Positions 1 through 7,807 of a stretch of DNA of 64,000 nt are shown piece by piece; position 1 is the first letter of the stretch, and every line of letters begins with the position of its first letter. Source of the stretch: Halorussus litoreus (lineage in GTDB: Archaea; Halobacteriota; Halobacteria; Halobacteriales; Haladaptataceae). The notes under the pieces are model-generated. The model did not search any database, was not told where the DNA came from, and saw nothing but the letters and a program-made list of their open reading frames with translations. The stretch spans positions 23,839 through 87,838 of the forward strand of contig NZ_QLVG01000032.1 in the NCBI RefSeq assembly GCF_003382685.1, in the 5' to 3' direction. A program made the translations under genes and the position numbers.

Positions 1-644
1 AAGGACTGTGCGCCGTCGTTCGGGTGCATATCCGTTCGCATTCCGAGGTAGGACTGTTGCTCCCAGAACGCGCCCTCGGGAATCGAGGCGTTGTCGCTGC
101 GGTCCAGATGGAAGGCGTCCTCGACGATGGGCTTCGCGCCCTTCCAGACCTCACGGGCTTTCTCACGGGCGAGCGTGTCCTTGCTCTTTGAGTTCGTCAC
201 CGTATCGGTTGGCTGATCGGGGAGGAACTCGGGTTCGGGCGCGGGGATGTCGTGGTAGCGGGCGATGTCCACGACGACCTCGGCGGCGTCTCGTACTGCG
301 TCGTGGACATCTTCGAGACGGTCGTCCCACGCGCGGTAGAGTGTGGACTGGTCGGGAATGTCTTTGAAGCCCAACTGCGTGCAGAGAAACGGCTGCTGTT
401 TCAGGTAGCGATGGAGCGCGGTCGCGTTCTTCCAGCCTTTGACGCATCGGAGGACGTGCGCGCGGAAGACGGCACCCCAGGGTTTCGGGTGGCCCTGATC
501 GTGGTCGTACTCGTCGTAGAACCGGAGGTACGTGACGGGCACTTCAGTGACGAGGTCCTCTAACGTGACCGAGCGGTTATGGCGGACTTGTTGTTCGCGG
601 GGGTAGGTTTTGAGTGCGCCGTCCACCATCTCGCGGAACGTCAT
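1..644 (-). pseudogene. IS4-type transposase, N-terminal part (cut by window edge)
   Basis: Read on the minus strand from the ATG at 644 this encodes about 214 residues and runs off the left edge of the window. Two stretches match the transposases at 3281 and 7873 in layout: a DQSTLYRAW segment (theirs is DQSTLWRGW) and YLGMRTDMHPNDGAQSF (theirs YLGLRENLAxNEGARSF). It is therefore a related but distinct transposase of the same superfamily. The catalytic C-terminal half lies outside the window, so whether the gene is intact cannot be judged. The frame stays open upstream to about 974, with a GTG at 806 as an alternative start. Family is fairly sure; boundaries are not. Confidence 0.75.
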
Positions 645-1192
645 ATCGAATGAGGCCGCGCGGACGAGAGTGCCGTCGTCAGAGCCGTAGAGGCCGTCTA
701 CGGGGTAATCTCTTGGTGTGGATTCGTAGCTGGCACTCTCGATATTCTTCGTTGGACCGAGCCACTTCCACCGGGAATTTGCGGGCGGACGCGCCGTCTG
801 TGACACTACTGTCAATTCTGGCGTTTTGGCATAAAAGCATTCGCCTACTGGGGGTACGCTATTCGTTGATCCGCTACACCTCTTACCGGTAGTGAGGGTA
901 TCATCCAACCGTTCGCATTCCCCTTCTATCGATACTGTTACACCGATAAGTACAGGGCAAGTAGATAACGTTCACCCAAGAGGTGTAGCTGGGCCGATAG
1001 CGCCTGCAATGAATACGTCAGCAACGAAGAGAAGGAATGCAAACCACGGTTGAAACTTGAGTTCAGACGTGGTAGCAGAAGCGTGGACATAGGCTGCTAA
1101 GCTGACAACCATACTGATGAATTACAGTCCGTCGATAAAAATCTCGTTATATCGTTGTTCAGTTCGCACGTGTAGTGTGCAGTAGATTCACG
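645..1192. other. Non-coding stretch, probable IS remnant
   Basis: No convincing gene is seen here. It holds the presumed upstream end of the partial transposase and a 12-base perfect inverted repeat (873-884 and 978-989). Short open frames in it have no coding character. Confidence 0.4.
873..989. repeat. 12-bp inverted repeat, arms 93 bp apart
   Basis: The arm gctacacctctt at 873-884 is the exact reverse complement of aagaggtgtagc at 978-989. The pair lies in non-coding DNA next to a truncated transposase, so terminal repeats of a small degenerate element are one explanation. Confidence 0.5.
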
Positions 1193-1245
1193 GGGCTCTG
1201 TTGAAATCCTCAGCAAGTGATATATTTTGACCTGGTTGCGGTCAA

Positions 1246-1350
1246 TACAGGAAGTGTAGTTATCGAACAGTACAGGAAGTATAGCCCGGATGTGGGCCAC
1301 GACTTCGACTTGACATAGACTTTTAATGCCTGAACACCAAATCGGGCATA
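1246..1350 (+). promoter_or_regulatory. Promoter with two tandem 14-bp elements
   Basis: Two near-identical elements (tacaggaagtrtag) lie at 1246-1259 and 1271-1284, 25 bases apart, followed by a TTTTAA box starting exactly 30 bases before the ATG at 1351. The same arrangement and spacing recur before the gene at 2515, so both look controlled by the same factor. The short distance from box to ATG implies a leaderless transcript. Confidence 0.6.
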
Positions 1351-1545
1351 ATGTCTGGCCAGTCATCCAATAGCAATTTACTCAAATCACGTCTTCTGTT
1401 CTTCATCGCTGGAATAGCCGTCGCAGTTCTACTGTCTACATTAGACATTGACGGAATATGGGTTATCCCCGCCAGTATTATCGCCCTCATCCTATTTGGT
1501 GAGGCTTACCTGTCTCTTACAGGTAATCGGTCATCCAGTCAGTAA
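1351..1545 (+). CDS. Small two-helix membrane protein (copy 1)
   Basis: Encodes 64 residues: a short polar N-terminus, a hydrophobic helix at about residues 14-30, a second at about 35-55, and a polar tail. There is no recognised family. It is a close paralogue of the gene at 2515, with the same length and the shared core SRLLFFIAGI and EAYLSLTG. The ATG at 1351 is 30 bases after a TTTTAA box, matching the paralogue exactly, which supports the start. The gene sits inside a 19-bp inverted-repeat cassette (1193-1655). Function unknown. Confidence 0.7.
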   Translation: MSGQSSNSNLLKSRLLFFIAGIAVAVLLSTLDIDGIWVIPASIIALILFGEAYLSLTGNRSSSQ

Positions 1546-1655
1546 GCACTCTTCAGCGAACGGCTGTTTCAGGGGAGAATCTATCTGAAGAATGGGATTT
1601 CAACAGAGCCATTCACGGGAACAATTCTCTAAAGAAGAGGATTTCAACAGAGCCC

Positions 1656-2040
1656 TGCTAGCGGAAACAAATTCTCCCATTATTCTGATAAAATCAGACT
1701 ATCCACTTGTGAGCAGGGGTACGCGAGGCCACTCAGTCCTGCGAGTGATCGTCGTCAGACCTGTGCATTATTCCCTATCTTCGCAACACGTCCTCGTGCT
1801 CTGGCGACCCAACTTCGCAGTTTGGATTTCTACAAATCAAAATTTAGGTGATAGGTCTGAGTTGGAGGGAAACAGCAGTGATGCTGACGTCTCTCGCAGC
1901 TTATGAATCGTGCTGGCGCTTGACTGCCACTCTCACCATCGAAAGTGAGACAGAGTGAAAAGAAACACCAGTCTTTGTTGAGGTCATCCCTCAGAAAATG
2001 TAGCGATTCAATAAACGAACATGAATTGGCGGTGACGACG
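1656..2040. other. Non-coding stretch
   Basis: No supported gene. Open frames on the plus strand here (1592-1906 and 1945-2448) lack family features, and the second overlaps a better membrane-protein frame on the minus strand. Confidence 0.4.
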
Positions 2041-2304
2041 CTACGTGCGTATCAGTCGTCGCACCCGGGACCACACAGCACTCAGAACGAGCATGCCTGC
2101 GATGACAACCGCGTAATGCAGAGGGTCAGCGAGAACCTCTGGAACCGATGCCAGCGAGTAGACGACTATGAGTGCGCCGAGGCCGACAACCGCAGTTGCG
2201 CGAAGCGGCGGGAGTTCGCCGAACTGGTAGCGCCAGGAGGCGACGAACACGGCCAACAAGACGAACGACAGGCCGAGCACGGGGGGCGAGGAGGGCGTGG
2301 CCAT
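2041..2304 (-). CDS. Small three-helix membrane protein
   Basis: Encodes 87 residues with three hydrophobic segments at about residues 8-25, 36-52 and 58-77 and a basic C-terminal end (WSRVRRLIRT), as expected for a small inner-membrane protein. No family recognised. It lies between the two copies of the small membrane-protein gene, in opposite orientation. It is preferred over the plus-strand overlap because its hydrophobic pattern is ordered and the plus-strand product is not protein-like. Confidence 0.5.
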   Translation of the reverse strand: MATPSSPPVLGLSFVLLAVFVASWRYQFGELPPLRATAVVGLGALIVVYSLASVPEVLADPLHYAVVIAGMLVLSAVWSRVRRLIRT

Positions 2305-2409
2305 ATGGATACTCGGGGGCGGGCGTCCTTGGGCGTTCTGTACTCATCTTGTAGTCTGGAGCGTGTTACAGAATCGGTCACAGCGTTTGGTTCCATAGTG
2401 AACCGTCAG

Positions 2410-2514
2410 TACAGACCCTGTAGTTCCCGGTCAGCGCAGAAAGTATAGTTCGGATGTGGTCCTCGGTTTCGATGTGACATAGCGTTTTAATGCTTGAACA
2501 CCATATCCAGCACA
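2410..2514 (+). promoter_or_regulatory. Promoter with two tandem 14-bp elements (copy 2)
   Basis: Diverged elements at 2410-2423 and 2435-2448 are again 25 bases apart. The octamer aagtatag is 74 bases before the ATG, exactly as at copy 1, and TTTTAA begins 30 bases before the ATG at 2515. Spacing is conserved better than sequence between the elements, which suggests functional operator sites. Confidence 0.6.
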
Positions 2515-2709
2515 ATGCCCGACAAAACCTCCAAACCCGATTCACTCAAATCACGTCTTCTGTTCTTTATCGCTGGAATTACCGTCGTAGTTCTACTGTC
2601 TACATTAGATGTTGGCGGAATATGGGTCGTCCCCGTCGGTATTCTTGCCTTTGTCCTACTTGGCGAGGCCTACCTCTCCCTTACGGGTAAGCGACCATCA
2701 GGTCAATAA
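2515..2709 (+). CDS. Small two-helix membrane protein (copy 2)
   Basis: A 64-residue paralogue of the gene at 1351, with hydrophobic helices at about residues 14-30 and 35-55. A longer frame begins at 2494, but the ATG at 2515 gives the same length as the paralogue and the same 30-base distance to the TTTTAA box, so 2515 is chosen. Unlike copy 1 it is not enclosed by the 19-bp inverted repeat. Function unknown; the shared promoter suggests co-regulation. Confidence 0.7.
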   Translation: MPDKTSKPDSLKSRLLFFIAGITVVVLLSTLDVGGIWVVPVGILAFVLLGEAYLSLTGKRPSGQ

Positions 2710-2793
2710 GCATCTTATCGCACAGTTTCAAAATCATTAGTTGTAAACCATTATCTGGAGTAGCCTCCGCTGTCAGTAGAGGGTTTACTTCCT

Positions 2794-3150
2794 ATGCATA
2801 CGGAAGATGAAGTCGAATTCGGTGGTATTTGGGAGGGACTGAGCACCATCCTCGTCTCGGTGCTGGCAGTCGGCGTGTTCGTGATCGCGTCGGACCCAAT
2901 CAACATTGGCGGCGTTGTAGCGAGTGTCGCCCTTGCCGCACTTGGGGTTGCACAGCTCATTGCGCCCCGAGTATTACCGTGGTATACGAGTCTCTCGCCT
3001 CGCTGGACTGGTCTGTTCTGGATACTCGTTGGAATCGGTCTCGCGGTGCTGGGTGTCGTCTCCTCGACTACGATTGGCAGATTCGGTGGTGGTGTGCTCC
3101 TTGGGGGCCTATTCGTTCTCTACGGATTCCTCACCGCACTTGACCGATAA
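2794..3150 (+). CDS. Four-helix membrane protein, unknown function
   Basis: Encodes 118 residues: an acidic N-terminus, then four hydrophobic segments (about residues 18-33, 38-57, 70-88 and 95-115) separated by short loops. No enzyme or transport motif is visible. It follows copy 2 of the small membrane gene by 84 bases in the same direction, so the two could be co-transcribed. Real gene likely; function unknown. Confidence 0.6.
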   Translation: MHTEDEVEFGGIWEGLSTILVSVLAVGVFVIASDPINIGGVVASVALAALGVAQLIAPRVLPWYTSLSPRWTGLFWILVGIGLAVLGVVSSTTIGRFGGGVLLGGLFVLYGFLTALDR

Positions 3151-3199
3151 ACACATCCCCTACATCTAACGATTAGCTGCATCACCCCTGCTCGCGATT

Positions 3200-5143
3200 G
3201 AGGAATCCAGCAGAGCCACAGAACTCTCTATACTGGTCGGTTGGACGAACTCTTGAGCGTCTCCGGGCTATTCTTCTGTAGTGGTCGCGACTCGCGAGTC
3301 TCGGCGCAGCGTCTTTCGACGAATCGCACACCAACATATCGAGTGGCCCGCATATGACTCGACACCGCTGTACGATCGCTCCTCACTCGGTGGGTTAGAA
3401 TCGGACGTTCGAGTCGTCTCGAGTGTCTGGTTCACGCACCCAAATCATAACTCACTCGAACAGTGCGTCTGCGAACTTCCGCTGGCCTACTTCCGCTTCG
3501 AGGCCCACGACTGCTACGGAAGGTCAACACGCTACGAGATGGACACCCTCTTTCGCATGTTCTTGCTGAAAGAACTCCACGGATGGCAGCACGAAACATC
3601 TCTCGTCGAGTACCTCGATAGCCACCCCGAACTTTGTGAACGCCTCGAGTTGGAGACGGTGCCCGATCAATCGACATTGTGGCGCGGCTGGAACGAGCGC
3701 TTCACGCGCGATTTCCGTGAGACGATCCAGGAAGCGGCTCGAACAATCCTGATCAAAGCGCAGAACGCGGGTGTCGCTGTACCACGCGACCCAGAACGAA
3801 ACCTCCCGGATCAAGGCGACGACGCAGACGAATCTGTCCCAAACGATCAGGCCATCCTCGACAAGGCTGAGAGGGTCACCGACCACATCAGTCGCGTCGT
3901 ATACCCCGCGTTCTCGCTCGATCGTGGTGAGGGCTGTGAGATTCCCGAGAACGCCTACTGGGGCTTACAGACCTACTTAGGGCTCCGTGAGAACTTGGCC
4001 GCCAACGAGGGCGCTCGGAGCTTCATCCACGAGTCGACGCGTGATCGAACACCACTCGGGCATGGTCATCGCGACCAGATTCGTGATCTCTCTATCGAGC
4101 AGATTCGCGAGATGTACCGACAGGCGGTCCGACAGCTCATCAACGAGCTCGCAGAGACGGAAGAGTTCTTCCGGGCAGGTATTGTCGCGATCGACATCAC
4201 CGAGGACGACCCCTTTACGGGCGACCGCACCGGCCACGAGGACGAGATCATCGGGACGAAGGAGAAGAATGACGAGTACGCCTACCAGTGGGCAACAGTC
4301 CAGCTGGTCGGCAACGCTATCCCACTCGTACTTGATGCGCGGCCAGTTCGGCGAGGCGAGTCACGCAAAGAGATTGTCGAGGATCTGTTCAACTCCGCCG
4401 AGGACCTCGTTCATGTCGATAACGTGCTGATGGACCGGGAGTTCGATAGCCAGCACGTCCTGGAAATGATAAGCCGGCGCGGACTCTCCTACGTCGTGCC
4501 AAAGCGGATGCAAACCAGCGAAAAAGCCCAGGCGCAGCGATTACTCCGCCGTGGCCAAGACCGGTACGAGACCGACCGCAAACTCCATCTCGGCAAGAAT
4601 GAGTGGCACGAGACGACGCTGATCTACCGCCGGAAAGAAGACTCTGAGTATGACGATCACCGACAGTACTCGGTGTTCATGTCCAACCGGGGTGGTGGTT
4701 TTCTCAGTGAGTACAGCTACCGGTGGGAGATCGAAAGTGGTTATCGGTCGATTAAGCGGTTCATGGCCGCGACGACGCCCACGGATTTCGGACTGCGGTT
4801 CTTCTACTTCGCGTTCGACTGTCTGTTGTACTCTATCTGGCGAGCGGCCGATCTACTCGTACAGGTCGAACTAACCGGCGAGTACGAACATTCACCGATC
4901 GTGACGGCCGATAATACGCTGACGCTGCTGAAGAAGGAAACCGGAATTGGATAGGGCGGTACTCTGTCCGAGGCAATGCGGATTCCTGAGTGGCAACGCT
5001 GTCAGGAATCTAGGAAATCCCCCGATCTAGTTGGCAGTACGATACGAGAAGACCATCGAGAGGGGATTCGAAGCATCTTCCACTCACAAATCCGCCCGAA
5101 ACCACGCATTACAGCCCCGCTAAACCCGCCGTAGTCTCAACTT
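3200..5143 (+). mobile_element. IS4-type insertion sequence, copy 1
   Basis: About 1.9 kb holding one transposase gene. The right boundary is set by comparison with copy 2: both share a tail ending gtagtctcaactt (5131-5143 here, 9726-9738 there), after which similarity stops. The left boundary is approximate, placed where a shared tgaggaatcca/tgatgaatcca begins. No clear terminal inverted repeat or target duplication could be fixed by eye. Confidence 0.6.
3281..4954 (+). CDS. IS4-superfamily DDE transposase
   Basis: A 557-residue transposase. The catalytic triad is visible: D305 in VAIDITEDD, D385 in LMDREFDS, and E485 within the IS4 signature Y(2)R(3)E(6)K (Y478, R481, E485, K492). An N-terminal helical region precedes the RNase H-like core. 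The start is GTG at 3281, which aligns residue for residue with the ATG-started paralogue at 7873. It appears full length with no frameshift, so it may be active. It is the only gene of its insertion sequence. Confidence 0.92.
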   Translation: MVATRESRRSVFRRIAHQHIEWPAYDSTPLYDRSSLGGLESDVRVVSSVWFTHPNHNSLEQCVCELPLAYFRFEAHDCYGRSTRYEMDTLFRMFLLKELHGWQHETSLVEYLDSHPELCERLELETVPDQSTLWRGWNERFTRDFRETIQEAARTILIKAQNAGVAVPRDPERNLPDQGDDADESVPNDQAILDKAERVTDHISRVVYPAFSLDRGEGCEIPENAYWGLQTYLGLRENLAANEGARSFIHESTRDRTPLGHGHRDQIRDLSIEQIREMYRQAVRQLINELAETEEFFRAGIVAIDITEDDPFTGDRTGHEDEIIGTKEKNDEYAYQWATVQLVGNAIPLVLDARPVRRGESRKEIVEDLFNSAEDLVHVDNVLMDREFDSQHVLEMISRRGLSYVVPKRMQTSEKAQAQRLLRRGQDRYETDRKLHLGKNEWHETTLIYRRKEDSEYDDHRQYSVFMSNRGGGFLSEYSYRWEIESGYRSIKRFMAATTPTDFGLRFFYFAFDCLLYSIWRAADLLVQVELTGEYEHSPIVTADNTLTLLKKETGIG

Positions 5144-5168
5144 CAGAGGAGAGTCAGGAGTTGAGACT
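5133..5168. repeat. 10-bp inverted repeat at IS right end
   Basis: agtctcaact (5133-5142) and agttgagact (5159-5168) form a perfect 10-bp hairpin with a 16-base loop. It overlaps the terminal bases of IS copy 1, and the second IS copy lacks the second arm. It could act as a terminator or be the remnant of another IS end inserted next to this one. Confidence 0.5.
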
Positions 5169-5245
5169 GGCCTTCTCAATGCACAGAGGCAATATCGGTT
5201 TGAGTCAATTACATCACACCACGTCTTCCTCCCATCATCACTGTC

Positions 5246-6034
5246 TCACTCAAGGAGGGGAACAGCATCGGTCCACAGTCGTTGGAAGTACTGCTCAAAC
5301 TCGGAGACTACTTGCGAATCTTTGATCCCGATCACACCGATTCTGTCTTCACCAGATACTGGATGTAGCACATCGATCGTCGTCTCCACATTGTCCACGA
5401 TATCAAACGAAAGCGCAATCTCAGGAGTCGTTCTGACAGTTATGTCTGCGGGCTGGTTTTCAATTAGATGTGGGAATCGGTCGGGGAGTACGGTAACTGC
5501 TTTTTCACTGAAGAGGAGGTCTACAGACAAATCCGTATTAGCACCCTCGAAAAAGCCTTCCACTTCAGATTGGAGTGTCTCCCACGTCGCATCCTCGTAG
5601 GGAGGCCCGACAGTTGCTTTGACAACATTCTCCGCGGTTCGCATATGCTGCTGGAGCGCTGTACTCATTTCGTCACTCCCGAGCGATCCAAGCCAGAAAC
5701 TACTCTCTGTTGGTGGTGTCGGCAAAAGGTTCGAACGAACTGTTTCTGCTTTCTCGCGATAACGATCCCACTCTTGTTTCAGTTCATACGCTCGTTCAGC
5801 CAGAAGCCTGTCGACGACGGTTTCTGGCTGTACGGCCACGTACCGATTTGGGTCGCTTGACTGTCTCCAGATCAACTTGCGAGCTTCAAGGCCGTTTAGT
5901 ACGTCGTAGATACGGCCTTTTGGGACTCCACTAGTATCAGAGAGTTCAGCTGCCGTCACTGCTCCTGTTACGAGAAGGGTTCGATAGGCCTTCTCCTCGT
6001 AACTTGAGAGTCCAAGCTCGCCCAATTCCGTCAT
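5246..6034 (-). CDS. TrmB-family transcriptional regulator
   Basis: Encodes 262 residues. Residues about 5-70 form a TrmB-type winged helix (ELGLSSYEEKAYRTLL, then GVPKGRIYDVLNGLE as recognition helix), followed by a helical linker (about 75-105) and a C-terminal phospholipase-D-like effector domain typical of archaeal TrmB-like regulators. Such proteins commonly respond to small molecules, often sugars; the ligand here cannot be read. It is transcribed divergently from the SMR transporter at 6118 with only 83 bases between, so it probably controls that gene and its own. Confidence 0.85.
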   Translation of the reverse strand: MTELGELGLSSYEEKAYRTLLVTGAVTAAELSDTSGVPKGRIYDVLNGLEARKLIWRQSSDPNRYVAVQPETVVDRLLAERAYELKQEWDRYREKAETVRSNLLPTPPTESSFWLGSLGSDEMSTALQQHMRTAENVVKATVGPPYEDATWETLQSEVEGFFEGANTDLSVDLLFSEKAVTVLPDRFPHLIENQPADITVRTTPEIALSFDIVDNVETTIDVLHPVSGEDRIGVIGIKDSQVVSEFEQYFQRLWTDAVPLLE

Positions 6035-6117
6035 GCTTTGTCATTGTGCCTCCAAACAAATTGTAAGTGCTGTTTTGTTTCAATAGTCGTATCTCGGGGG
6101 CTTCGAAACCTAACGAT

Positions 6118-6450
6118 ATGCATCCGTACGTACTGCTCGCTGGTGCAATACTCTCCGAATTATTCGGGACAACTGCCCTCAAACTCTCCGATGGATTTTC
6201 ACAACCGGTTCCCAGTATTGGGGTTGTCCTCGGATATGGGGCAGCGTTCTATCTACTATCCCTGACGTTAGAAGAATTACCGATGGGTGTCGTCTATGGG
6301 ACATGGGCAGCATTGGGTATTGTCGGTGTGGCAGGTATCGGGGCCGTTGTTTTTGATGAACCTGTTGATCTGGCAGGCCTTCTCGGAATTGGCCTCATTA
6401 TCGGTGGCGTCTACTGCGTCAACGTGGTGTCACAGATGTCTGCCCACTAA
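6118..6450 (+). CDS. Small multidrug resistance (SMR) family transporter
   Basis: Encodes 110 residues with four transmembrane helices in the EmrE/QacE pattern. Starting at the ATG at 6118 puts the membrane glutamate of the first helix at residue 14 (AGAILSELFGTTALK), as in EmrE, where Glu14 carries protons and drug. The longer frame from 6067 would shift this and lacks conservation, so 6118 is chosen. SMR proteins work as dimers exporting cationic or guanidinium-type compounds by proton exchange. Divergent from the TrmB regulator, which likely controls it. Confidence 0.88.
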   Translation: MHPYVLLAGAILSELFGTTALKLSDGFSQPVPSIGVVLGYGAAFYLLSLTLEELPMGVVYGTWAALGIVGVAGIGAVVFDEPVDLAGLLGIGLIIGGVYCVNVVSQMSAH

Positions 6451-6544
6451 GATGGTGGGCACTGCCCCTGTGTAGAAACAACCGAAAAGTGGCACTGTGT
6501 TCCAACATCTTGTTCGTCCGCTCTTGAGTAGTTGTTCTCCAACG

Positions 6545-7792
6545 ATGTCAAACAGGTATGATGTAATCATCGCTGGGGCAGGTCCAGCGGGGGCGCAGTG
6601 TGCACGAGATCTAGCTGGCCGTGGGTACGATGTTGTCGTCCTAGAAACCGAAGCAGAAGATGAATTCCCAGCTCAAAGTAACAAATCTACCGGCGGAACG
6701 TTTGCGTCAATGATGACCTCCTTCGGCATCCCGGACGACGTCGTTATGCACGCGACTGGATCAGTCGTTCTTGAATCTCCAAATGAACACTTTATCCAGG
6801 ACCAGCCGGGCTTTGTCTTGGACTTCGAGGCGTTCAAGAAGTTCCTTGTCGAGGATGGTCGTCACAAGGGTGCTGAGTATCGGTTTGATGCTCGTGTTCG
6901 TGACCCGATCGTCGAAGATGGTGATCTCGTTGGTGTCCGTTATAATCGTGATCAGGAGGTCTTTGGCGAAATCGTTATTGATGCTACGGGTCCGGCTGCG
7001 CCACTGGCTAAAGATCTGGGGATAGCCAATCTTGACCGGGAGAATCACGCGATTGGTATTGAATACTTATTCGAAGGCGTCGATCTCAATCATCCCGAGT
7101 TTGCTGATCTCACTGACGCGATGATGTTGCGGTTGGACCACGAGTACGCCCCTGGAGGTTATTCGTGGATCTTCCATACGGGTGACGACACAGCAAAAGT
7201 CGGCATCTGTTATATCCAGAATGAACGCTATCAAGAAAACGCCATTCACGATCGCACCGTCGACGGGTATCTCGAACATTGGCTTGATACTGACCCACGG
7301 TTCGAGAACGCCAGACAAATCGCAGAGAGTCCAGTTCGGGGATCAGCACATGTACAGCCCCCCGGATCGATGAGTACTGATTCGTTTATGGCGATCGGTG
7401 ATACTGTCCCATCGGTTGATCCTGTCTGGGGAGAGGGAATCTACAAGTGTATGAAATCAGCTCGCGCAGCTGCAATGACAGCCGACCGCTGTCTGACGAG
7501 GACGAAAAACATCTCTGCTGAGGAGATGGGAGTCTACGACGACCTATGGAACGAGCAAGTTGCCCCCAGACAAGACCGTCGATTGATGATGACGAGGTTG
7601 CTATACCTTGCACCAAACGAACGGTACGACCGACTCATGCAAGATCTGAACAAGCTTTCTCGAGATACCCTTTCAGATATTAACGATGGGAGCAAGCGGG
7701 AAATTGTAAAACTGTTGTATCCTAGTGATATATCCTACCTCTGGAAATACTGGCGAGAAACACAGTTTGGGAGTGTCTCTTACTCCAGCTAA
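6545..7792 (+). CDS. Geranylgeranyl reductase-family FAD-dependent oxidoreductase
   Basis: Encodes 415 residues from the ATG at 6545. The N-terminus has the FAD-binding Rossmann motif (AGAGPAGAQCARDLAGRG, then a Glu after VVVL), and a second flavin motif lies near residue 280 (AIGDTVPSVDPVWGEGI). This layout fits the digeranylgeranylglycerophospholipid reductase/halogenase-like flavoprotein group; members reduce isoprenoid double bonds in archaeal lipids or act in other hydrogenations. The exact substrate is not deducible. It stands alone after the SMR gene, between two IS copies, so it is probably accessory. Confidence 0.82.
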   Translation: MSNRYDVIIAGAGPAGAQCARDLAGRGYDVVVLETEAEDEFPAQSNKSTGGTFASMMTSFGIPDDVVMHATGSVVLESPNEHFIQDQPGFVLDFEAFKKFLVEDGRHKGAEYRFDARVRDPIVEDGDLVGVRYNRDQEVFGEIVIDATGPAAPLAKDLGIANLDRENHAIGIEYLFEGVDLNHPEFADLTDAMMLRLDHEYAPGGYSWIFHTGDDTAKVGICYIQNERYQENAIHDRTVDGYLEHWLDTDPRFENARQIAESPVRGSAHVQPPGSMSTDSFMAIGDTVPSVDPVWGEGIYKCMKSARAAAMTADRCLTRTKNISAEEMGVYDDLWNEQVAPRQDRRLMMTRLLYLAPNERYDRLMQDLNKLSRDTLSDINDGSKREIVKLLYPSDISYLWKYWRETQFGSVSYSS

Positions 7793-7807
7793 CCACAACA
7801 CTTCCGC

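Larger units (their letters stand above)
1193..1655. repeat. 19-bp perfect inverted repeat flanking a small gene
   Basis: The 19 bases at 1193-1211 (gggctctgttgaaatcctc) are the exact reverse complement of 1637-1655. A further 16 bases of the right arm recur in direct orientation at 1595-1610. The arms enclose the 64-residue membrane-protein gene at 1351 and its promoter, giving a cassette of about 460 bp that resembles a non-autonomous mobile element with a cargo gene. No transposase lies inside. Confidence 0.65.

Noticed and set aside
1592..1906. 104-codon plus-strand frame
   Set aside because: Starts inside repeat sequence, product unstructured and without family features.
1945..2448. 167-codon plus-strand frame
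   Set aside because: Overlaps the better membrane-protein frame on the minus strand; its product has no domain or hydrophobic order, and its 3' part covers the promoter of the gene at 2515.
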